A stretch of DNA of 28,147 bases from a virus: the IMG/VR virus record IMGVR_UViG_3300025280_000124, positions 1 through 28,147 of that record; one strand, written 5' to 3'. This document shows positions 16,068 through 21,776 of the stretch, piece after piece (positions within the stretch are counted from its first letter, which is position 1; every line of letters begins with the position of its first letter). A model generated the notes under the pieces. That model worked only from the letters and a program-made list of their open reading frames with translations. It made no database searches and was not told the origin of the DNA. Both the position numbers and the translations under genes were made by a program.

Positions 16068-16355
16068 ATGGCTTTACAGAAAAAAAGAGTCATTGTGGAT
16101 GATAATGGTAATAAAGCACAAACGGTATTCGAACATAACATTGTCAAAATTGGGACACCTGTTTTGGGAATACTCCTATTATCGATTGTCACGTGGCTTT
16201 TCCAGACGGTACTTGAAATTGATGAACAAATGCAAAAGCACAGTATTATGCTTGAACATCTTCACGAGGCAGAGGAACATTTTGGGGAACAAATGGAAGA
16301 AGTTGAAAAAACATTAACTGATCTCAGGATTAACGTAGGCCGCTTATCACATTGA
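16068..16355 (+). CDS. Small membrane protein with coiled coil, lysis cluster
   Basis: This encodes 95 residues. There is a basic N-terminus (MALQKKRVIVDDNGNK), one membrane segment (about 28-48, IGTPVLGILLLSIVTWLFQTV) and then a charged helix with heptads (EQMQKHSIMLEHLHEAEEHF through LTDLRINVGRL). With the N-terminus inside, the coiled coil would face the periplasm, as in an i-spanin (Rz-like). It may instead be an antiholin or an unrelated small virion membrane protein. Confidence 0.6.
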   Translation: MALQKKRVIVDDNGNKAQTVFEHNIVKIGTPVLGILLLSIVTWLFQTVLEIDEQMQKHSIMLEHLHEAEEHFGEQMEEVEKTLTDLRINVGRLSH

Positions 16356-16361
16356 GGTAAT

Positions 16362-16580
16362 ATGGAAGTAGCTTTGAAAGTTTTATTTGTTAGTACAGTA
16401 ATTGCTGTCTCTGGGTTTTTCTTCTTGGCTATTTCTGGTTTACAGGCAAAACAAGGTCTTACTGACTACCAGGTTGGAGAATTAATAAAAGCAAATGAAT
16501 TACACGCAAAGTTACTAGAAGACCAACGAATTTTGTTGACAGTCATAAGTGATAAACTTCATGCCCAATTTAACTGGTAA
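16362..16580 (+). CDS. Single-TM protein, candidate i-spanin
   Basis: This encodes 72 residues: N-terminal membrane segment (about 5-27, LKVLFVSTVIAVSGFFFLAI) followed by a helix (about 38-70, YQVGELIKANELHAKLLEDQ). The 3' end overlaps, in another frame, the start of a small lipoprotein gene. An N-terminally anchored helical protein whose gene overlaps a lipoprotein gene is the classic arrangement of i-spanin (Rz) and o-spanin (Rz1), which join to fuse inner and outer membranes at lysis. It is shorter than most Rz proteins, so the call is tentative. Confidence 0.55.
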   Translation: MEVALKVLFVSTVIAVSGFFFLAISGLQAKQGLTDYQVGELIKANELHAKLLEDQRILLTVISDKLHAQFNW

Positions 16581-16746
16581 ATTAATTATGCTGGCACTGG
16601 GGTTGTCATTATCTGCTTGCACAAGCTCAAATGGATTTGTGGGTAGTAACGAAATTGGCTATTGGGTTGATGGAAAACCCAGGAAGTGGTCAGTTTGGCA
16701 ATGTGTGGAGTCATTAAAACCACACCGTAATAAAGAATGTAAATAG
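16561..16746 (+). CDS. Small lipoprotein, candidate o-spanin
   Basis: This encodes 61 residues from ATG 16561 (a GTG at 16549 is an alternative start). Residues 1-19 form a lipoprotein signal peptide (MPNLTGKLIMLALGLSLSA) ending in lipobox LSAC with Cys20 as the lipidated residue. The mature part, about 42 residues, is CTSSNGFVGSNEIGYW and so on, with two more Cys and a basic tail. The first 20 bases overlap the end of the upstream membrane-protein gene. A tiny outer-membrane lipoprotein embedded in a lysis cluster fits an o-spanin (Rz1-like), although it lacks the usual Pro-rich region. It supports a Gram-negative host. Confidence 0.65.
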   Translation: MPNLTGKLIMLALGLSLSACTSSNGFVGSNEIGYWVDGKPRKWSVWQCVESLKPHRNKECK

Positions 16747-16766
16747 AATGTAAATAGGAGGAAAAA

Positions 16767-16958
16767 ATGCCGTTTTTAATTCCAGTATTAACATCAACAA
16801 TAACATCAATGATAACAGCACTTTGCACCCAAAAGGTCATTGAAAAAACATCCTTGCTTTTGCTTACCTATTTAAGCTCACGTACTACCAATACCGTTGA
16901 TGATAAATTGGTGGCTATGCTCCAGGAAGCAATTGATGATAAGAATAAAAAAGCCTAA
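16767..16958 (+). CDS. Small hypothetical protein with hydrophobic segments
   Basis: This encodes 63 residues preceded by a strong ribosome site (AGGAGGAAAAA). It starts MPFLIPVLTSTITSMITALC; the first half is moderately hydrophobic, with a second hydrophobic stretch (SLLLLTYLSS) near 28-38, and the C-terminus is helical and charged (KLVAMLQEAIDDKNKKA). It may be membrane-associated. I do not recognise it. Its place in the lysis cluster makes a holin, antiholin or regulator role possible but unproven. Confidence 0.6.
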   Translation: MPFLIPVLTSTITSMITALCTQKVIEKTSLLLLTYLSSRTTNTVDDKLVAMLQEAIDDKNKKA

Positions 16959-16961
16959 GTT

Positions 16962-17036
16962 TTGGATTTTAAAGCATTAGCTTTAATCCTAATCATTGTG
17001 GCACTTCTGGCTGCAATTATTTGGTTCACTCGCTGA
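16962..17036 (+). CDS. Possible 24-residue membrane peptide (TTG start)
   Basis: A very short frame three bases after the previous stop encodes LDFKALALILIIVALLAAII followed by WFTR, almost entirely one membrane helix with a basic end. It would need a TTG start and has only a weak purine-rich stretch upstream. The clean hydrophobic composition suggests it may be real, like other tiny phage membrane peptides, but confidence is low. Confidence 0.3.
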   Translation: MDFKALALILIIVALLAAIIWFTR

Positions 17037-17044
17037 GTGATCCG

Positions 17045-17515
17045 ATGGGGATAACTAGGCGCAATTTTATTAAGTCAACATCTATAATTATAGTGGGGGG
17101 ATTTATGGCAACAAAACATTTTACAGACCAGGAATTAATGTGCGGATGCGGATGCTTAGACTGTTATATGCAGCTGGATTTTATGGAAACCTTGGAGAAG
17201 ATAAGAGTGGAGATGAACAGACCACTAAAATTGTCGAGTGCAAAACGCTGCTCTTCACACAACCAGGCCGTAAGTTCAACTGGTCCTAATGGGCCACATT
17301 GTGACCACGGAGACGGTGGACAGGCTTGTGATATTTTGATTTCGGGGGCCGATGCTCTAAGGCTTGTGGAGGTTGCCAAGAAGTATGGTATGACAGGAAT
17401 TGGGGTGAAGCAGAATGGTCCTGCAGGCAAGAGATTCATCCATCTGGATAACCTGGGAAGCAACTACACTAAACTGACCGGAGGACCACGGCCCTGGTTG
17501 TGGAGTTATGCTTGA
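17045..17515 (+). CDS. M15-family peptidase endolysin, possible Tat signal
   Basis: A zinc peptidase that cleaves peptidoglycan cross-bridges. The core starts at an inner ATG (17105) with MATKHFTDQELMCGCGC; counting from there, likely zinc ligands are His68 in HCDHGDGGQACDI, Asp76 and His113 in FIHLD, as in Peptidase_M15_3. In frame upstream, ATG 17045 adds 20 residues, MGITRRNFIKSTSIIIVGGF, with TRRNFIK close to the Tat consensus S/T-R-R-x-F-L-K and a short hydrophobic stretch. The inner ATG has a G-rich upstream (GTGGGGGGATTT), the outer only GAGTGA. Both starts may be used: a long exported form and a short cytoplasmic one needing a holin. I report the longer start because the Tat motif is unlikely to be chance. 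It is the last gene of the lysis cluster. Confidence 0.8.
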   Translation: MGITRRNFIKSTSIIIVGGFMATKHFTDQELMCGCGCLDCYMQLDFMETLEKIRVEMNRPLKLSSAKRCSSHNQAVSSTGPNGPHCDHGDGGQACDILISGADALRLVEVAKKYGMTGIGVKQNGPAGKRFIHLDNLGSNYTKLTGGPRPWLWSYA

Positions 17516-17566
17516 ATGTCTGTACAAATGTCTGTACAATAAGGGGTGTCTGTACGTGTCTGTACA
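17516..17566 (+). repeat. Left arm-type repeats of attP (four copies)
   Basis: Four copies of ATGTCTGTACA or a one- to two-base variant lie at 17516-17526, 17528-17538, 17546-17556 and 17556-17566, all in the same orientation, between the endolysin stop and the tRNA-like core. Multiple short direct repeats flanking an attachment core are the usual arm-type binding sites of a tyrosine integrase. Two more copies lie on the other side of the core. Confidence 0.75.
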
Positions 17567-17610
17567 ATGTTTTATGGGTTAAGTCACTGATATTGTTAGA
17601 AGGTGCGGGA

Positions 17611-17655
17611 TTCATAACCCAGAGGGCGGGAGTTCAAATCTCCCCCCTGCTACCA
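17611..17655 (+). other. attP core: 3' half of a CAT-anticodon tRNA
   Basis: The sequence reads as a tRNA from the anticodon loop to the 3' end: loop TTCATAA with anticodon CAT (17613-17615), the T arm GGGAG-TTCAAAT-CTCCC (17628-17644), acceptor strand CCCTGCT (17645-17651), discriminator A and encoded CCA (17653-17655). There is no matching D arm or 5' acceptor strand (AGCAGGG) upstream, so this is not a working tRNA gene. Tyrosine integrases commonly recombine in the anticodon loop, and the phage copy restores the 3' half of the host gene on insertion. The host target is a Met or a lysidine-type Ile tRNA (CAT). Confidence 0.85.
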
Positions 17656-17700
17656 GTAGTAGCAAGGGATTTGGAGTTTGAGGCTTTTTAGAAAAGGGCA

Positions 17701-17722
17701 ATGTCTGTACAATGTCTGTACA
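17701..17722 (+). repeat. Right arm-type repeats of attP (two copies)
   Basis: Two adjacent copies of ATGTCTGTACA (17701-17711 and 17712-17722) end two bases before the integrase stop codon. With the four copies on the other side they bracket the tRNA-derived core. Confidence 0.75.
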
Positions 17723-17724
17723 AA

Positions 17725-19017
17725 TTAACCATTTCCGTAAAGCACCTCATTAAGAACAGCTGTTGATTTCCTGGTTTGTTTCGGACACAAATGGGAGTAT
17801 CTTTCCAGGGATTGAAGAGACTCATGCCCACCATGTGCTTTCATGGTCCACTCATCCACACCATTTTGTGCAAGGTATGAAAGACAGGTGTGGCGAAAAT
17901 CATGCCAGTGAAACGATTCTGAGAACGATACAGAACCTTCTGCTTTTGCTTTTTCAGTTGCACGTTTTACTGCAGTCCTAAATGCGGTCCGTGGATTCTT
18001 TGGAAAGATAAGTTTGCTGGTGGATTCCAGTTTTCTTTCCAGTAGCATCATTCGTAATTTAGGCAAATTCTCAATATCCAAAACTCTACCCTTAGAACCA
18101 TTCTTTAATCCATTTCTAAGCTGGTTTTTTTCATGGATTAGTTTAGTCTTACCCTTGACAATTTCTTTTCCACTAAAGACCGATCTGGCAAGAACCTTAT
18201 TGAATAGAATTACGTTTTGGTCCTTGTCAAAACAATCCCAGGTCAACCCCTGCATTTCAGACCACCGGCATCCAGCTGCAAGTAAGAAATCACAAACATC
18301 TTCCAGGTCATCTGAGGTGGATAGTTTGATTTGCTCTTTAAGTCTTTTCAGCTCATCTGGTGAAAGATAACGGTTGCGCTCATTATCCAGATCCATTGCT
18401 TCAACATCTTTTGATACATCATTAGTTACCCAGGCAGGCCGAACTCTAAATTTTTTGTTTTTGCCTGCTCCAAATCGAAACGCTGACTTTAAACATTGAA
18501 CACGGTTATTAATTGATGATGCAGCCAATTCTTTATTAATCAGCTTATCTTTAACATCCTCAATATGGTCTGCAGTAATTTCGTTCAATGTAAGATGACC
18601 GATTTCCGGTTCCCAAATTTCACGCAAATCCTTCTCATAGCGTTCAGAGTTTTTTAATGATGGCAGCACCGTATCAACATACTTATTAATGAGTTGTGCC
18701 ACGGTACGTTCACCAGGCTTCACTATAACTGCTTTCCCATCTTCCTTATTATCCAACTCTGCAATCTTTTCATTGCGCTTTCCGTGGATTTTCCCAAACT
18801 GGTCATTGTCTGGCAGATCACTGACCAGGCACAAAAATGGGCGCAACGGTCTTCCAATACTTTGCGGAATTATTGCACGCACCTGGACACGATTTGTAGG
18901 CAGCTTCGGTATGTCTTTTACATTGTATTTCCTGGTATCAACTGGCAGGAGCATAAAATCACCACCCAGTGCTTTATTGCCAGGGAATTTTTTTAAGTCT
19001 TTTAGATTAATACTCAT
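17725..19017 (-). CDS. int: Tyrosine recombinase integrase
   Basis: This catalyses site-specific insertion and excision of the phage at the tRNA site. From the start at 19017 it has 430 residues: an N-terminal arm-binding part, a SAM-like core-binding domain (about 100-195, TVAQLINKYVDTVLPSLKN) and a catalytic domain with Arg251 (GCRWSE), His372-x-x-Arg375 (HDFRH), His398 (GGHES) and the nucleophile Tyr407 (LERYSHL). I chose 19017 because GGAGAG lies just before it; an in-frame ATG at 19056 would add 13 residues. The start overlaps the end of the upstream gene. The stop is two bases from the attP arm repeats, so the gene and its site are joined as in most phages. Confidence 0.95.
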   Translation of the reverse strand: MSINLKDLKKFPGNKALGGDFMLLPVDTRKYNVKDIPKLPTNRVQVRAIIPQSIGRPLRPFLCLVSDLPDNDQFGKIHGKRNEKIAELDNKEDGKAVIVKPGERTVAQLINKYVDTVLPSLKNSERYEKDLREIWEPEIGHLTLNEITADHIEDVKDKLINKELAASSINNRVQCLKSAFRFGAGKNKKFRVRPAWVTNDVSKDVEAMDLDNERNRYLSPDELKRLKEQIKLSTSDDLEDVCDFLLAAGCRWSEMQGLTWDCFDKDQNVILFNKVLARSVFSGKEIVKGKTKLIHEKNQLRNGLKNGSKGRVLDIENLPKLRMMLLERKLESTSKLIFPKNPRTAFRTAVKRATEKAKAEGSVSFSESFHWHDFRHTCLSYLAQNGVDEWTMKAHGGHESLQSLERYSHLCPKQTRKSTAVLNEVLYGNG

Positions 19018-19288
19018 TTTTCTCTCCATTAGATTGTGGAAAAATGTATTCTCCATTATATTCAGGAATCAACTCATCAAATGCTCCTTCAGCAATTGTA
19101 TTCCCATTCTCCTTATACATATCAATAATGTTTTGTTTCAACTCCTCCTCAGTTTTTCCTCTATTCCAGGAAAAATCCATTAACCATTCAATCCTTCTTT
19201 TTAATTTTACTTGAGTTTCTTTTGCCAATTTCTTTTCTACAGCATCTTTTAATTTTGCATTTGGCATATCTATTATTATTTTACTCAT
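19007..19288 (-). CDS. Small protein upstream of integrase, unknown
   Basis: This encodes 93 residues with a perfect ribosome site (AAAGGAGAAGAAA) before ATG. It starts MSKIIIDMPNAKLKDAVEKK and is mostly helical and charged, ending PQSNGEKNEY. It overlaps the integrase start by 11 bases, so the two are probably translated together. Small genes in this position sometimes encode excisionases (directionality factors), but no winged-helix motif is evident. I do not recognise the family. Confidence 0.65.
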   Translation of the reverse strand: MSKIIIDMPNAKLKDAVEKKLAKETQVKLKRRIEWLMDFSWNRGKTEEELKQNIIDMYKENGNTIAEGAFDELIPEYNGEYIFPQSNGEKNEY

Positions 19289-19325
19289 TTTCTTCTCCTT
19301 TAGTTAAAATTATAAACAATATCAA

Positions 19326-19466
19326 TTATTTCGGGGGGGGGGGTGGTTTCCCACTCACCTTTTTTTTATCAATCATGGACCTTTGTTCTTCTTCCATTTC
19401 AGATAAAAGTTCTTTGTTCTCACGCAAAAGCGTTTTCAACTCATGCAATAGTGCTTTCAATTTCAT
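19326..19466 (-). CDS. Small coiled-coil protein ending in a poly-proline tract
   Basis: A short frame encodes 46 residues starting MKLKALLHELKTLLRENKEL, a leucine-heptad helix through EMEEEQRS, then KKKVSGKPPPPPK. The prolines are encoded by CCA followed by a run of 11 C (minus strand). It begins inside the 3' end of the repressor gene (26-nt overlap) with an AGGCAGGA-like ribosome site. The coiled-coil pattern and tight arrangement suggest a real gene. Because the C11 run sits at the end, length changes in it would only alter the last residues. Confidence 0.5.
   Translation of the reverse strand: MKLKALLHELKTLLRENKELLSEMEEEQRSMIDKKKVSGKPPPPPK
19333..19343 (+). repeat. Homopolymer of eleven G
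   Basis: A G11 run (C11 on the coding strand) lies in the 3' end of a small coiled-coil gene. Runs this long are slippage-prone in replication and sequencing, so the exact length should be treated as uncertain. Confidence 0.85.
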
Positions 19467-19824
19467 GTGTCCTGCCTTCCGATTGCTGGTTTAATTTTTC
19501 TAGCCGGTTTACATAGTATTCCAGCTTAGATATTAAATCCAGAGCATCATCCAATTTCGCCTGAACTGTTTCCAATGTGGCAAGGGAGTTTCCATCTCCT
19601 TTGCTGGTCCACATTCCCGCCTGTCCCTTTACTAACCAGTTCAAATTCATGCCTGCTTCTGCAAATCCCTTGAGCAGTGTTGCAGACACACCCTTCTTTT
19701 GGTTAGTAATTACTGATGCAAGATAGTTGGGTGTAACCCCAATCAGTCTTGCCATCTTTGAGGAGTTTCCACCAAGATCTTCAATGGCTTCCGTGATCCT
19801 CTTTTTTATTAATTCATCTTTCAT
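19441..19824 (-). CDS. CI-like phage repressor (HTH, no peptidase domain)
   Basis: This encodes 127 residues: an N-terminal helix-turn-helix of the Cro/CI (XRE) type (about 18-45, NSSKMARLIGVTPNYLASVI), followed by LKGFAEAGMNLNWLVKGQAGMW, a pattern common in phage repressors with an NW-L-G-G-M/P-W loop. A C-terminal coiled coil (about 80-115, LETVQAKLDDALDLISKLEY) probably dimerises it. It lacks the S24 autocleavage domain of lambda CI, so induction would not rely on RecA-stimulated self-cleavage. Divergent to the Cro-like gene across a control region with operator-like palindromes. It heads the minus-strand lysogeny operon ending in integrase. Confidence 0.85.
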   Translation of the reverse strand: MKDELIKKRITEAIEDLGGNSSKMARLIGVTPNYLASVITNQKKGVSATLLKGFAEAGMNLNWLVKGQAGMWTSKGDGNSLATLETVQAKLDDALDLISKLEYYVNRLEKLNQQSEGRTHEIESTIA

Positions 19825-19853
19825 AATTATTTTAAAGAAAAATTAAAAAAGTG

Positions 19854-19880
19854 TTGACAACCCATTACCACGGTGATAAT
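19854..19880 (+). promoter_or_regulatory. Candidate early rightward promoter
   Basis: TTGACA (19854-19859) and GATAAT (19875-19880) are separated by 15 bases, which is short; TAATTT at 19878 is an alternative -10 at spacing 18. The -35 box lies inside the palindrome GTTGACAAC. It points toward the Cro-like gene. Confidence 0.45.
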
Positions 19881-19929
19881 TTTGTGTCTCATGGATGTGC
19901 TTAATGCCTTGTTACAACCATGAGTGTAT

Positions 19930-19958
19930 ATTATCTGATACTTTGTTGCAACTGTCAA
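19930..19958 (-). promoter_or_regulatory. Repressor-side sigma-70 promoter
   Basis: On the minus strand, TTGACA (19953-19958) is separated by exactly 17 bases from GATAAT (19930-19935). It would drive the repressor and the integrase operon. The palindrome GTTGCAAC fills the spacer next to the -35 box. Confidence 0.7.
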
Positions 19959-20023
19959 GAAAAAAGATTACACATTAAATCAGTATGATAACAGCAACCC
20001 ATTGATATAGAAGGGAAAGAAAA

Positions 20024-20248
20024 ATGAATAATAGTGGAAAAAAGACAAATTTAAAATGGATGATGAAAGATTTAGGAATCAGTATGCAAAGTGTAGCAGA
20101 TAATGCTGGTGTTTCAAAAGCAGATGTTTCCAGGGTCATGAATGATGAAATGGAGGAGATTGTAATAAAAACTGTTACCAGACTCTGTGCTGATAAAAAA
20201 CGTGCTACAGAAAAGAGACACAATAAAATCCTGGCAGAATGTAACTGA
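20024..20248 (+). CDS. Cro-like HTH regulator with a LacI-type recognition helix
   Basis: This encodes 74 residues, with GAAGGGAAAG before ATG. The helix-turn-helix at about 21-40 reads MQSVADNAGVSKADVSRVMN, which is close to the N-terminal helix-turn-helix of LacI-family regulators (VA-x-x-AGVS-x-x-x-VSRV-N), but there is no sugar-binding domain. It is the first gene of the rightward early block and divergent to the repressor, so it is likely the Cro-type switch protein. The next gene starts at its last base (TGATGG). Confidence 0.75.
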   Translation: MNNSGKKTNLKWMMKDLGISMQSVADNAGVSKADVSRVMNDEMEEIVIKTVTRLCADKKRATEKRHNKILAECN

Positions 20249-20436
20249 TGGATGCTGAAGATAAAAAACTACTGAGGGAACATTCTCAGAAGATGGCAGA
20301 TCTGCAGAATGATTTCCAGATGTTTTACAAAATTGTAAAACAGATCCTACCTGAAATTGAACACACCAAAACATTGACCAGGTTGGAAAAACGTATGAAT
20401 GATTCCAGGAAAAAAATGAAAGTTGACCTGGTATGA
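20248..20436 (+). CDS. Small helical protein, unknown
   Basis: This encodes 62 residues starting MDAEDKKLLREHSQKMADLQ, almost entirely charged helix with possible coiled coil and ending RKKMKVDLV. Its start overlaps the stop of the Cro-like gene and its stop overlaps the next start, so it is part of a coupled early operon. No family recognised. Confidence 0.6.
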   Translation: MDAEDKKLLREHSQKMADLQNDFQMFYKIVKQILPEIEHTKTLTRLEKRMNDSRKKMKVDLV

Positions 20437-20579
20437 AACGCAAAAGCAGAAACTGGAAGTGCAGCCACCAGTGTAAATACCACGAACTATGTGACAGGTA
20501 TGATGGGCGTGGTGGGAATCACAAAGCATACTGTCTGCCAGACTTCCTGAGATATGGATTTGTGGAGAAGGGGAAGTGA
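20433..20579 (+). CDS. Small Cys-rich protein
   Basis: This frame encodes 48 residues starting MKRKSRNWKCSHQCKYHELC. Four Cys (C10, C14, C20 and C34) and several His suggest a single metal-binding site, either a small zinc finger or an Fe-S site. It overlaps the previous stop (ATGA) and the following GTG start by four bases, a gene-dense arrangement that supports it being real. Function unknown. Confidence 0.55.
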   Translation: MKRKSRNWKCSHQCKYHELCDRYDGRGGNHKAYCLPDFLRYGFVEKGK

Positions 20580-21181
20580 GAATATTAAATTTATATTCAG
20601 GGTTAGGCGGGAATAGATCAGCTTGGGGTTATTATGAAGTTACTGCAGTTGAGTCTAACCCAAAAATTGCTGCAGTTTATCAAGACAGGTTCCCTCAAGA
20701 TAATGTGGTTGTTGGTGATGCCCATGAGTATTTGTTAAAGAATTTCAACGATTATGATTTCATTTGGTCATCCCCCCCCTGTCAGACACACAGCAGTTTC
20801 AGGCATAATCTTTGTGTCAGATTTAGAGGTACAGAAGCAGTTTACCCAGACATGAAATTGTATCAAGAAATTTTATTGCTTCAGCACAATTCAAAAGCAT
20901 TGTTTATTGTTGAGAATGTGACTCCATATTATAAGCCTTTAATAAGTCCAAATGGTAAAGCAGGCAGGCACTTAATATGGTCAAATTTTATTGATGGTGA
21001 AATTGATATTTCAAAAAAGCCAAAATTAAGAAATGCACAAATTCCTGAGTTACAAAAATATCACAATATTGATTTATCAAAATATGATTTGAAAGGATTG
21101 AATAAAAGGCAGTTATTAAGAAATTGTGTAGATGCAGAGATTGGGGGAAAAATATTACGAAAAATTTATGACAGAAACTGA
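20576..21181 (+). CDS. DNA cytosine methyltransferase (short, C5 type)
   Basis: This encodes 201 residues from GTG (overlapping the previous stop, GTGA). Motif I is LNLYSGLGGNR (about 4-14), the SAM-binding loop; motif IV is SSPPCQTHS with catalytic Cys69; motif VI is VENV (112-115). The C-terminal NCVDAEIGGKILRKI resembles motif X. These are the marks of DNA (cytosine-5-) methyltransferases, though the protein is much shorter than a normal one (300 or more residues), with a reduced target-recognition part. With no restriction enzyme beside it, it probably protects phage DNA from host restriction. Its bases are A/T-rich compared with neighbours, which would fit recent acquisition. Confidence 0.8.
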   Translation: MRILNLYSGLGGNRSAWGYYEVTAVESNPKIAAVYQDRFPQDNVVVGDAHEYLLKNFNDYDFIWSSPPCQTHSSFRHNLCVRFRGTEAVYPDMKLYQEILLLQHNSKALFIVENVTPYYKPLISPNGKAGRHLIWSNFIDGEIDISKKPKLRNAQIPELQKYHNIDLSKYDLKGLNKRQLLRNCVDAEIGGKILRKIYDRN

Positions 21182-21317
21182 AGCACAGATCCAGAAAGCA
21201 ATTATGCAGTGGGGGCAGTATAAAAAGGTACTGATGCACCGTATTAAAAATAATTTTAAGTTACTGATATTATTATTAAATAAAACATCAAAACCCCTAA
21301 CTTACTGTAATCATTAA
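21168..21317 (+). pseudogene. Truncated 5' copy of the VRR-NUC nuclease gene
   Basis: An ATG at 21168 opens TETEAQIQKAIMQWGQYKK then VLMHRI, matching the N-terminus of the VRR-NUC gene downstream (ETEAQIQKAILQWGAYKR then ILMHRI). After about 76 bp the similarity ends and the frame continues into unrelated hydrophobic sequence (NNFKLLILLLNK). About 15 of 76 bases differ, many at third positions, so the copy is not a recent duplication. It overlaps the methyltransferase end, which is where the nuclease gene would have begun before the cassette arrived. Confidence 0.75.
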
Positions 21318-21326
21318 ATATTTAGC

Positions 21327-21355
21327 TTGACACTGATATTCGACTTTGATATAAT
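21327..21355 (+). promoter_or_regulatory. Consensus sigma-70 promoter of an accessory cassette
   Basis: TTGACA (21327-21332) and TATAAT (21350-21355) are both perfect consensus hexamers with the optimal 17-base spacer. It lies 75 bases before the 113-residue gene at 21431, and so gives that gene expression independent of the early phage promoter, including in a lysogen. Confidence 0.85.
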
Positions 21356-21430
21356 AGATTTAGGATAATCAGAAATGTATCTGGTTATTCCATTAGAATG
21401 TTCTTTGCCAATCTAATAAAGGAGAAAGAG

Positions 21431-21772
21431 ATGAAAAAAGGTTTTTGTGTCGGATATGAATGGGTGCTAGAAGTTCTTACGATTGATGATAATGGAGATG
21501 TTTTGGAAAGAGAACCGTTTCAATCTAAAGAAATTTCGATGCCAGAGAATCCAGGCGAAGTCTATTTTGAAGAAGATGGAAAACAAAAAATGACAGACGA
21601 ACTCTGTTTAGTCAGGGATGTTTGGGATACTGAGTTCGGTGATCTTGAAGACAGAACATGGGCTTATGTTGAAACAAAAGATGAAAACGGTAAATGGATT
21701 CTGCCGGAACATTTTGACAATGGGGTTAAAGTGCCTAAACGATTCCATAATGAATTATTCAAAATACAATGA
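21431..21772 (+). CDS. Acidic accessory (moron-like) protein, unknown
   Basis: This encodes 113 residues. I chose ATG 21431 because AAAGGAGAAAGAG precedes it; an in-frame ATG at 21398 would add 11 residues. It begins MKKGFCVGYEWVLEVLTIDD and is acidic, with a beta-rich first half and aromatic patches (TWAYVETKDENGKW). No signal peptide or membrane segment. It has its own consensus promoter and sits between two copies of the VRR-NUC start, which are signs of an inserted cassette. Such genes are often expressed from prophages and affect the host or rival phages, but nothing here shows the role. I do not recognise it. Confidence 0.7.
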   Translation: MKKGFCVGYEWVLEVLTIDDNGDVLEREPFQSKEISMPENPGEVYFEEDGKQKMTDELCLVRDVWDTEFGDLEDRTWAYVETKDENGKWILPEHFDNGVKVPKRFHNELFKIQ

Positions 21773-21776
21773 GAAG

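Larger units (their letters stand above)
19825..20023 (+). promoter_or_regulatory. Divergent repressor/Cro control region with operator-like palindromes
   Basis: This intergenic region separates the repressor (minus) from the Cro-like gene (plus). Three small palindromes share the form GTTG(N)CAAC: GTTGACAAC at 19853-19861, GTTACAAC at 19911-19918 and GTTGCAAC at 19945-19952. The first overlaps the -35 box of the plus promoter and the third abuts the -35 box of the minus promoter, as expected of repressor operators. The short length of the motif means this is a good but unproven inference. Confidence 0.6.

Noticed and set aside
17581-17655. A complete tRNA-Met gene
   Set aside because: The T arm, acceptor 3' strand and CCA are perfect, but the D arm, the 5' acceptor strand and a proper anticodon stem are absent. 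It is an attP core.
17516-17722. A CRISPR array
   Set aside because: The repeats are 11 bp with irregular 0-8 base gaps and a tRNA core in between; no cas genes are near.
18694-19183. Plus-strand frames opposite the integrase
   Set aside because: The minus-strand integrase has all catalytic residues; the plus-strand frames are shadows.
21132-21317. A functional small gene of 61 residues
   Set aside because: Its first part is the methyltransferase end in another frame and its middle is a truncated copy of the VRR-NUC start, so it is better called a remnant.
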